From contig JADJKB010000008.1 in the NCBI GenBank assembly GCA_016706225.1, positions 186,001 through 250,000 on the forward strand: a DNA stretch of 64,000 nt, given 5' to 3'. Both the position numbers and the translations under genes were made by a program. This stretch comes from Myxococcales bacterium (lineage in GTDB: Bacteria > Myxococcota_A > Polyangia > Polyangiales > Polyangiaceae). Numbering within the stretch: the first letter of the stretch is position 1; every line of letters starts with the position of its first letter. The notes under the pieces are model-generated. The model ran no database searches. It was not told the origin of the DNA and saw only the letters and a list, made by a program, of their open reading frames with translations. Below are positions 52,401 through 59,798 of the stretch, one piece after another.

Positions 52401-55400
52401 TCATCTCCTGCCGAACGTTCGCGCGTGTTCCGGCACGTCGTCCAGGAACGCGCGGCGTAGCTCCGGATCACTGATCTGCTCCGCCAGCTCGCGAACGCGG
52501 GCTTCGGCAGCAGTCAGGGCGAGCTTGGCGCGCTCGAGCTCACCGACGCCACGGAGCGCGTCCACCCAGGCCAGGCGCACCATGAGCTCGCCCTCCTCGA
52601 CTCCGACGCTCTCGAGCAGCTCCATGGCCTCGCGCGCTCTCTCCAGCGCCAGCGTGAGGTCACCTCGCACGAGCGCGACCCGAGCACCGACCGCCAGGGC
52701 GTAGGCGCGCACCCGACCCAGGCTCGAGGAGCCGGCCGCCGCCGCTTCAGCCTCGGTCTCGGCCGCTTCGAGTTGGCCCAGCTCGAGCAGGATCCAGCCG
52801 AGATACGCGCGTGACGCCGCAGCCATGCGCACGTCGCCGAAGCTGCTGAACGCGTCGACCGCTTCCCGTTCGACGAGCTCCGCTTCAGGGAGTCGGCCGC
52901 GGCGCATCAGGACCAGGCCCAGGTTGTTCTTGGCCATCGCGCTGGCGTTGTGCAGACGCAGTTCGTTGGCCGTCGCGAGTGCCTCGCGCAGGTGTCGCTC
53001 GGCCGGTTCGTACAGGCCGAGCAGCGACTCTGCGTAGCCCAGGTTTACGCGCTGCAGTGCTGCCGTGCGCACGTCGCCCGCGGCGTCGAGCTGCTCCACC
53101 GCAGCCTGCGTTCGGCTCAAGCACTCCGCCAGGTCACCGACGTGCCCGGCACGGGTGGCGTGCGCGCGGTTGATGGCGGCAGCGAGCAATGGGTCGGTGC
53201 CCCCCACCTCGGGCGCGTCTTCCACGCGCGCGAGCAGCCGTGCCGCGAGCTCGAATGAACCCGCGTTGAACGCCTGAACCGCCGCCTGGGCCAGCGCAAG
53301 CTGGTGGGCGCGGCGGGTAGCCGGACTGGGCGCGACCCGCACCAACTGCTCAGAGAGACTCGAGAGGCGATCCAGGCTGCCGAGCCTGCCCGCGGCGGCG
53401 ACGACCTCGCGCGCTGCGCGGCACCAGAGCGGCGAGCCGGGTGGGAGCGCGTCGAGTGCCTGGGCCCCGGCGCGTTCCGCCTCGGCGTTTTCCCCCCGCC
53501 ACTGATGCGCTGCGGCCTTCACCCAAGACAGACCACCGAAGAGGACCGCGTCGGCGTCGCCGGCGGCGTTGCAGGCAATGCCGCGATTGGCCCGCGTGAT
53601 CGCGGCCTCGAGATCGTCGGCGTGCAGCGCCGCGATGGCGGCTCGCTCCCACCAGGGGCCTGCGCTGGCGGGGCTCTGGCCGCGCTCGAAATGCTCGGCG
53701 AGCATGCCCGCGTCGGTTTCACCCGCCTGCTCGAGCCACTGTGCAGCCAGGCGATGTCCGATGGCGTGATCGCGCTCGGTCAACGTTGCGTAGGCGCCCT
53801 CCCTCACCAGAGCGTGACGAAAGACCAGCTCCCGCTCTCCGGGAAATCGGCTCTCGCTGCGCGGGCTGAAGAGCTCCCGCTCCGACAGCACCTTCAGCCA
53901 CTCGCCGAGCCGCTCGGCTTGGTTGTCCCCACCGAGCAGCGCAAGCACTCCGCCCTCCCAGAACGCTTGACCAAAGACACTCGCAGCACGCATGACCTGT
54001 CGCGCCTCGGGTTCCAGCGCTTCGAGTCGCGCTTGCACGGTCGCGAGGACCGTCTCTGGCATATGCTCGCTGCCTCGCTCCGACACCGAGCGCGCGAGCT
54101 CTTCGAGATAGAAAGCGTTGCCGGCGGCGCGGTCCACGATTTGTTTCACCGTCGCCGCGGACACGTCATCACCCAACGCCGAACGGACCACACGTTCGCT
54201 GGCGCGCCGCGTGAGCTCGAGCAGCTTGAGCTCGCTGAGCCCGCGCTCGGCGAACAAGCGGGGGAAGATGTCGTGAACCTCCGGGCGACCCAGCGCGAGC
54301 AATAGCAGCGGACGCTCCGCGAGGGCGTCCAGCGCTGCGTCGAGATACTTGATGGTCGGCAGATCGCCCCACTGCAGATCCTCGAGCACGAGGGTGAGCG
54401 GCGCGGCCTCGCACTCCGCGCGCAGGAAATCGATCCAAGCGCGCAAGGTCTGGTCGTGCATGAGCTGGGCGCTGTCCCGCGCCATGGCCAGCGCCCCATC
54501 GGGGTCCGCCTTCAGTCCCGCGACCTCGCCCAGGAAGGCGGTCACCCGCGCGACCTCGGCGCTCGCCACCCGCTCTTTGACGCGGGTCTCGAGCGCCTCG
54601 CGCTGCACCTCGACGGGGTCGCCATCGCGCATGCCGGCGGCGCGCCGGATCAACTGGCCCAGCATGCCGAACGCCGAGCCCGCGCTCATCAGCTCGCCGC
54701 GGGCGATCCACACGCGAGGTGGTTCGTCGCGGGTCTCGAACAGCTTCAGCAGCTCGTAACGGATGCGCGATTTTCCGACCCCCGCCGGCGCTGTCACCAG
54801 CACGGCGCGGGCGACGGACTCGGACACACACTCGTCGAAGAACGCGAGCAGCGTCGCGAGCTCCCGCTCTCTGCCAAAACACGGCACCGCCCGACCGAGC
54901 AGCTTGCGCACGCCGGGGGACACCGCGTGTTCGCCGACGAGCTCCTGTCCTTCGGCGCGGCTGCGCACGTCGAGCTCGGGACCGAGCAGCCCTGCCGTTG
55001 CGTCGTCCAGCCACACACTGGGCAGCGTGAGCGTCTCCGCGCGAGCGAGCAGCGTGATGCCACGATCCACCAGGTCGCCGGTGGGTTTGCCCTTGCCGAG
55101 CACCTCCCCGCCGGACACCACCACGATGTGTGACTCCGGGAGCGCGGCCCTGAGCGCCAGCGCGCAGCGGGCGCCGCGCTGGGCGAGGTCACTCGCCTCG
55201 GGTGTGCCCAGGAGCACGGCGATGGCGAGGTCTTCGCCCAAGATTTCGACCCGGACGTTGAAGCGGTCGAGCACGGCGTGAACCACGCTTGCATGCGCCG
55301 CGATCACACTCTGAGCGAGGGTGACCTCCGGGTCGCCGAAGGCGGAGAGCCGAGCCATCACCAGGCACATCAAGCGCCGCTCGGTGGTCGTCAGTCCTTC

Positions 55401-56264
55401 ACTGAAGGCCAGGCGCTCCGACAACGGTCCGCCCTCCACGAGCGTCGCGAGCAAGAGATCGATTTCCCGCGTGACCAGGCTCGCCTGCTCGGGTCGGTTC
55501 TCGGCGGCCTTGGCCAACAGGTGCTGGACGAGGCCGTCCACCTCCGGCGGGACGTCAGGGACCAGCTCGACCAAGCGGGGGGCGTCTTCCAGCAGCAACT
55601 TCAGGACAACGCCGATGGCGTCGTCGCCGATGAACGGTGGACGTCCGGCGATGCAGCTGAACATGATGGCGCCCAGCGCAAACAGGTCGGCGCGCGAGTC
55701 GATGCCCCCGGCGCTGCGCGCTTGCTCCGGCGCCATGAACGACGGTGTACCCAGCATGGCGCCGGTGCCCGTGATGGCGTGGGTCTGGCGCACGCTGCGA
55801 GCCAGGCCAAAGTCCAGGAGTTTTACCCGCGTTATTTCGCCATCGACCAGCATGATGTTGCCGGGCTTCACGTCGCGGTGCACCAGCCCGCGCGAGTGAA
55901 TGGCGCCGAGGGCGTCGGAGATGTGGCGCGCCACGGTCAGGGTCTGCACGAGCGTCAGCGGGGCTCGCTTGAGGCGGTCCGCAAGTGTCTCGCCCTCCAG
56001 CCACTCCATTGCCAGATAGAGCTGGCCGTCGTCCGCAACGCCGTGCGCCACGTAGCGCACGACGTCGGGGTGACTGATGCCGGCCAGGACCTGGGCCTCA
56101 CGCAGGAAGCGCATGGGTTCGAGCTCGTCCCCGCCGTGCAAGACCTTCAGCGCCACGTCCTCCCCGGTCACTTTGTCCCAGGCCTGATAGACCACTCCCG
56201 CGCCACCCGCGCCCACTCGGCGCCTGACGTCGAAACGGTCGCTCACGCGGATCTGCACGCTCAC
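52401..56264 (-). CDS. PknK-like Ser/Thr kinase with AAA ATPase and TPR domains
   Basis: 1287 aa. Kinase about 10-275: Gly loop GAGGAG (18-23), Lys about 40, RD-type HRDVKPGN (about 129-136), DFG (151-153). Residues about 295-410 (RRLMCLVMARLSAFGDPEV..., HIVVVSGGEVLGKGKPTGD) resemble a degenerate class III cyclase domain without evident catalytic Asp pairs. The AAA-type ATPase has Walker A APAGVGKS (about 492-499) and Walker B VLEDLQWGD (about 620). A long TPR/solenoid region (about 860-1287) ends the protein. This matches signal-integrating kinase/AAA proteins such as PknK. No membrane segment is seen. It is bracketed by the 63-bp inverted repeat and its start is at 56264. Confidence 0.88.
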   Translation of the reverse strand: MSVQIRVSDRFDVRRRVGAGGAGVVYQAWDKVTGEDVALKVLHGGDELEPMRFLREAQVLAGISHPDVVRYVAHGVADDGQLYLAMEWLEGETLADRLKRAPLTLVQTLTVARHISDALGAIHSRGLVHRDVKPGNIMLVDGEITRVKLLDFGLARSVRQTHAITGTGAMLGTPSFMAPEQARSAGGIDSRADLFALGAIMFSCIAGRPPFIGDDAIGVVLKLLLEDAPRLVELVPDVPPEVDGLVQHLLAKAAENRPEQASLVTREIDLLLATLVEGGPLSERLAFSEGLTTTERRLMCLVMARLSAFGDPEVTLAQSVIAAHASVVHAVLDRFNVRVEILGEDLAIAVLLGTPEASDLAQRGARCALALRAALPESHIVVVSGGEVLGKGKPTGDLVDRGITLLARAETLTLPSVWLDDATAGLLGPELDVRSRAEGQELVGEHAVSPGVRKLLGRAVPCFGRERELATLLAFFDECVSESVARAVLVTAPAGVGKSRIRYELLKLFETRDEPPRVWIARGELMSAGSAFGMLGQLIRRAAGMRDGDPVEVQREALETRVKERVASAEVARVTAFLGEVAGLKADPDGALAMARDSAQLMHDQTLRAWIDFLRAECEAAPLTLVLEDLQWGDLPTIKYLDAALDALAERPLLLLALGRPEVHDIFPRLFAERGLSELKLLELTRRASERVVRSALGDDVSAATVKQIVDRAAGNAFYLEELARSVSERGSEHMPETVLATVQARLEALEPEARQVMRAASVFGQAFWEGGVLALLGGDNQAERLGEWLKVLSERELFSPRSESRFPGERELVFRHALVREGAYATLTERDHAIGHRLAAQWLEQAGETDAGMLAEHFERGQSPASAGPWWERAAIAALHADDLEAAITRANRGIACNAAGDADAVLFGGLSWVKAAAHQWRGENAEAERAGAQALDALPPGSPLWCRAAREVVAAAGRLGSLDRLSSLSEQLVRVAPSPATRRAHQLALAQAAVQAFNAGSFELAARLLARVEDAPEVGGTDPLLAAAINRAHATRAGHVGDLAECLSRTQAAVEQLDAAGDVRTAALQRVNLGYAESLLGLYEPAERHLREALATANELRLHNASAMAKNNLGLVLMRRGRLPEAELVEREAVDAFSSFGDVRMAAASRAYLGWILLELGQLEAAETEAEAAAAGSSSLGRVRAYALAVGARVALVRGDLTLALERAREAMELLESVGVEEGELMVRLAWVDALRGVGELERAKLALTAAEARVRELAEQISDPELRRAFLDDVPEHARTFGRR

Positions 56265-56316
56265 AAACGCACGAGCCTAGACGCAATCAGTCCCTGACGC
56301 GAGGCCATCTATGCTT

Positions 56317-56379
56317 TAGAACACCGATCAGCTTGCGCTGCTCGTGTTCTAGAACACTTACGTTGGGGCTGCGCCCCAA
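56317..56379 (+). repeat. 63-bp repeat, right copy (inverted)
   Basis: Reads TAGAACACCGATCAGCTTGC...CTCGTGTTCTAGAACAC...CGTTGGGGCTGCGCCCCAA. Its reverse complement matches 52321-52383 at 60/63. It contains a perfect 14-bp palindrome GTGTTCTAGAACAC (56344-56357) and the same TTGGGGC/GCCCCAA hairpin. It lies 53 bp upstream of the kinase start, where it could act as an operator. Confidence 0.85.
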
Positions 56380-56471
56380 CCCCGCGGCCTTCGGCCGTGC
56401 GCGCTCCGCGCGCGAGCGCCGAACACATTGCAAGTCGCTGAAAACAAACGACGTTCAACCTGCTCGGCGCT

Positions 56472-57020
56472 CTAGAAGAGCCAGCCGACGCTGAAGTCTG
56501 CGCCGAGCGTCACGCGAGTGTTGGGCGCGAGGCGCCCGCCTTGGTCGAAATCGTGGCGCACGTCGAACGACGCGGCGAGGCTGATCTCCTGGAGGCCCCA
56601 GATGACAAAGCGGTTGCCGAAGCGGAACGACTCCTGGAGCTGCCAGAGTGTGCCGACGTCGCGATCCGTGGGCACGTAACGCACGGAGGTGCGGCCGGCG
56701 TCGAAGGCGACGCCGAGGTAGGGGCCCGCCATGCCGCGGAAGCCCGAGGCCCAGTCCCGGCGAGTGAGCCAGTATCTGCCCTCGCTGATGAACGACAGCG
56801 TGTACGAGTCGAAGTCCTCGCGCGCGGCACGGCGCGCACCCAGCCCCGCGAGGGCGCTCCAGCGCTCCGCCAGCTGACGCTCGTATTGCAGCGTCAGCCC
56901 GCTGGCAGCCAGGGCGAACGGTTTGTGGGAAATGGCGTTGTGTTTCGTCACCGGAGCGGCCTCGGCCGCACCGGGCAGCGCCAGCAGCGCGAGGCCCGCG
57001 ACGAGCCCGCCGAATTTCAT
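56472..57020 (-). CDS. Outer-membrane beta-barrel-like protein
   Basis: 182 aa from ATG 57020, overlapping the esterase stop by 4 bp (ATGA). The signal peptide ends in AAEAA. The rest alternates hydrophobic residues with frequent aromatic pairs (LTLQYERQLAERWSALAGLG, GRYWLTRRDW, GPYLGVAFDAG, NRFVIWGLQEISLAASFDVR) and ends in GWLF, a classic terminal beta-strand with C-terminal Phe for BAM recognition. The pattern fits DUF3575-like or other 8-stranded outer-membrane barrels. It is co-translated with the esterase and follows the repeat-bracketed kinase gene, whose start it faces across about 200 bp. Confidence 0.7.
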   Translation of the reverse strand: MKFGGLVAGLALLALPGAAEAAPVTKHNAISHKPFALAASGLTLQYERQLAERWSALAGLGARRAAREDFDSYTLSFISEGRYWLTRRDWASGFRGMAGPYLGVAFDAGRTSVRYVPTDRDVGTLWQLQESFRFGNRFVIWGLQEISLAASFDVRHDFDQGGRLAPNTRVTLGADFSVGWLF

Positions 57021-57886
57021 GGCTCTCCGATGTGGCGAGCCAGAAAGTCCGCGATCACCAGCCACGCTTCGGGGGTCTCGGTCAGGACCTCGAAGGCCAG
57101 CTCGCCTGGATCGACTCCAGGCTGCAGCAGGTGACCGCCGCCCGCGAGCCGTAGCTCGTCGGCCTCGGTACCAACGGCGCGCAGCGCGTCACGCATCGGG
57201 CGTGCTTGTTCAGGCGCGCCGATCCAATCGCCGCCGCCGTCGATCAACAAGAAGGGCGGCTCCCCGGGCTGGATCTGCGCAATGGGGGAGGCTTGCTCGT
57301 ATTTGTCGGGCAGCTCGTCCAGCGTACCGCCCATGAAGTCCTGCACCCACTCCGCGTCGGCGCGCGCGCGCAGATCGTGGGCGCCGGCGCCAGGGATCAC
57401 CGCTGCAGGTCGGGCTGGGCGTCCCCACTCACAGTCCGGCGCGATGCTGTCTTCGTCCCACGCCACACCCAGGAGCGACGTGAGATGCCCACCGGCCGAA
57501 TAACCCATGATGGCGATGCGCTTGGGATCGATGCCGTACTCGTCGGCGTTGGCCTGCAAGAACGCCAACGCGCAACCACAATCCTTGGGTGCGTTGGGGT
57601 ACACCCCGGAAGGGACCAGCCGGTAGTTGATGCTCGCGGCGACGTAGCCCGAGCGCGCGAAGCGACGGGCGGCGTTGGCGAAGTGGCGTTTGTCGCCCCA
57701 GCGCCAGGCCCCGCCATGGATGAGCAGGATCGCTGGCTGCGGGCCGGACTCGTCGGGCAGGTACAGGTCGAGCTTGGTGTCGTCGCCGTAGCGGGAGTCG
57801 TACGGGACATCGTCGATCTCGGTCGGGGCCCGGCAGGCCGTCGAGATCCCCACGACCGCCAGCGAGGCAAGAGCGCGGCGCCACAT
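57017..57886 (-). CDS. Alpha/beta-hydrolase lipoprotein (esterase, BD-FAE-like)
   Basis: 289 aa. A short signal peptide ends in a lipobox-like STAC, so it is probably a lipoprotein. The alpha/beta hydrolase core has the oxyanion HGGAWRWGDK (about 60-69), the nucleophile elbow MGYSAGGH with Ser about 135, and the late GGGHL with the catalytic His (about 248). The DxYLP segment and this Ser motif match the BD-FAE/carboxylesterase group, which hydrolyses esters in glycans or other acyl substrates. The stop overlaps the next gene's start (4 bp), implying coupled expression with the outer-membrane protein. Confidence 0.85.
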   Translation of the reverse strand: MWRRALASLAVVGISTACRAPTEIDDVPYDSRYGDDTKLDLYLPDESGPQPAILLIHGGAWRWGDKRHFANAARRFARSGYVAASINYRLVPSGVYPNAPKDCGCALAFLQANADEYGIDPKRIAIMGYSAGGHLTSLLGVAWDEDSIAPDCEWGRPARPAAVIPGAGAHDLRARADAEWVQDFMGGTLDELPDKYEQASPIAQIQPGEPPFLLIDGGGDWIGAPEQARPMRDALRAVGTEADELRLAGGGHLLQPGVDPGELAFEVLTETPEAWLVIADFLARHIGEP

Positions 57887-58043
57887 GACCCGGGAGTTTT
57901 ACGCCGGAAACGCGGCGCCGACCCGCCCGAAGCACCGACTCGCTCGGATGCCGTGGAAAAACCCCGGGCGCGGCGCCGGGCTCGGCGCCCGGGAGCCCCA
58001 GAAGTTGCCAGCGCCCGGGGGCCCAGCCCATATTGAGGGCCTG

Positions 58044-58590
58044 ATGCGCCGGCTGTTCCTGATTCCGATCTTGGCGTTCGCCCTCGGCGGCTGTGCCGGA
58101 CGCGACAGCGAGGCCGAGTACCCCTCGGACGACGCGCTGTCCGCCGAGGCGGAAACCTTCGAGGCAGACGAAGACGACGCGGAGGCTGCCCGCCCGGCGC
58201 CGCCGCCCGGCACACTCTGGCGCGACGAGGTGCACTCCATCGTCGACGCCGGCCTCGGTTGGTTCTTGCAGCGGGTCGACGTCGAGGCCGCACTGGAGGC
58301 GGGGCGCTTCCGTGGCTTCCGTGTGGTTCGGCTCAAGCCGGCGGACTTCTGGCAGGGCGTGGATCTGAAGCCGGGTGACGTCGTTCTCAGCGTGAACGGC
58401 ATGTCGATCGAACACGAGACCGAAGCCTACGGCGCGTTCCAGTCCCTGAAGAAGTCGGACGAGCTGCGGAGTCAAGTACGTGCGCGGTGGGAGCGAGCGT
58501 GAGCTCGTGTATCGCATCGTGGAGCCGCCCGCAGAGGCGCAGGTCAAGCTGAAGACCGACAAGAAGCTGGCGGCCAAGGCAGCGCGCTGA
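58044..58590 (+). CDS. PDZ-domain lipoprotein (GspC-like), with a one-base frameshift
   Basis: Start ATG 58044 (MRRLFLIPILAFALGGC), lipobox ALGGC. An acidic spacer leads to a PDZ-like domain: residues about 75-145 (FWQGVDLKPGDVVLSVNGMSIEHETEAYGAFQSL). A one-base insertion at GG 58468-58469 shifts the frame: one frame ends at 58500, while the other continues VKYVRGGSERELVYRIVEPP to a stop at 58590. Removing one G gives a continuous about 181-residue protein ending in a basic tail (KTDKKLAAKAAR). The pattern VKYVRGG after the PDZ core suits type II secretion GspC-like regulators. An error is more likely than a genuine mutation. Confidence 0.7.
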
Positions 58591-58616
58591 GCGCGGCGGC
58601 TTGGCGCGCGCCGAGC

Positions 58617-59744
58617 TCAGGTCGCGAGCTGGAACTTCGCCACGCTGTCGAGTAGCGAGTTGAATCGCTGGCGATCGAAGTGGGCGCCGCTGGTCATCCA
58701 GTCGACGTGTTCGCCATCCGGTTGGTCGTCGTGGAAATGCCCGAGCACGTCCAGGTGGTCACCGTCACCACACCACAAGAGCTCACCCCAGATCTGACTC
58801 AAGCTGGGCACGATGCCGTCGCTGCTCTTGTCGGTGACCTCGCCGCGAATGCCGGCAGCCAAGAGCTCGAGCTGCTCCGGCGACGGCGTGGCGTAGGGGT
58901 ACATCTTGTGACGCTGGCTCGTGAATTGGTACAGCGTGGTGTACATCGCGGCGGTCAGCGCGGCGTACGGTGAGCGGACTTTCTTGGCGAAACGCACGGC
59001 CTGGGGCGGAGGCGCGGCGGTGACCACCGAGGCGTAGCGCACCTGCGGAGCGTCCTCTGCGGTGGCGTTGAACAGGTCCATCGCCTCCGGCATGATTTGT
59101 ACGACCCCGCCCTGGTCAGTGCGGATCTTCTCCAGAAATCCGGAGATCTCGCCCCGACCATTCTTGTCGACGAAGCGTAAGATCAAATCTGTGGCACCGC
59201 TGATCAGGCGCACGTCGCCGCCGAAGAGTTGTTCCACCCCGCCGAGAGCCGCCAGGAGCTTCGAGAAGACCGCGAGTGAGGGCTCGCCGACCGAGAGTGA
59301 GACGACGGTGAGCAGCGAGAGGGCGTACAGCACGCGTGTGCCCGAGACGGTGGCGAAGTAGCCGGCCAGCGGCGTCCCGTAGTGCGGTGTGTTGAAAGTG
59401 ACCGCCGTCCGGACCCGCGGGCGCCAGCGCAGGCGTTCTGCGTCGCTCTTCAGATCCGTGGTGGGCGACAGGACCAAGCGGATGTCGAGACCACCCGTGG
59501 AGTGACCGACCAGGTGAATGGGCCCGTCGCCGGTGGCGCTGCCCTGGACCGCCTTCGCCAACATCCGTGCGCGGTGCCGCAGCGACGAGGTCGGCGGCGT
59601 CGGCACGACGTCCGCGACGAGTTTCACCCCCGCGTCGTCGAAGCGTCGTTCCAGCCCGCGGCGCAGATGGCGAAAGTAGTCGTACCCAGCCAGGCTGCCG
59701 AAGCCGAACATGCCCGGCACGAAGTACACACGGTGAGTGGGCAT
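58617..59744 (-). CDS. Alpha/beta-fold lipase/esterase
   Basis: 375 aa. The lipase-type nucleophile elbow HLVGHSTGGLD (Ser about 82) and a plausible catalytic His in DGDHLDVLGHFHDD fit an alpha/beta hydrolase. The start VYFVPGMFGFGSL is the oxyanion-type strand of bacterial lipases. The N-terminal KLVADVVPTPPTSSLRHRARML and internal GVVQIMPEAMDLFNAT match the group annotated as alpha/beta-fold hydrolases in Myxococcota. No signal peptide is seen, so it may act in the cytoplasm or be secreted by another route. It is convergent with the PDZ-lipoprotein gene and shares a direction with the upstream kinase. Confidence 0.75.
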   Translation of the reverse strand: MPTHRVYFVPGMFGFGSLAGYDYFRHLRRGLERRFDDAGVKLVADVVPTPPTSSLRHRARMLAKAVQGSATGDGPIHLVGHSTGGLDIRLVLSPTTDLKSDAERLRWRPRVRTAVTFNTPHYGTPLAGYFATVSGTRVLYALSLLTVVSLSVGEPSLAVFSKLLAALGGVEQLFGGDVRLISGATDLILRFVDKNGRGEISGFLEKIRTDQGGVVQIMPEAMDLFNATAEDAPQVRYASVVTAAPPPQAVRFAKKVRSPYAALTAAMYTTLYQFTSQRHKMYPYATPSPEQLELLAAGIRGEVTDKSSDGIVPSLSQIWGELLWCGDGDHLDVLGHFHDDQPDGEHVDWMTSGAHFDRQRFNSLLDSVAKFQLAT

Positions 59745-59798
59745 ACGGCGGGGGAGCGTAACACTCTCGTACGGGATTTTCGCCGCGCGCGCGACGAT

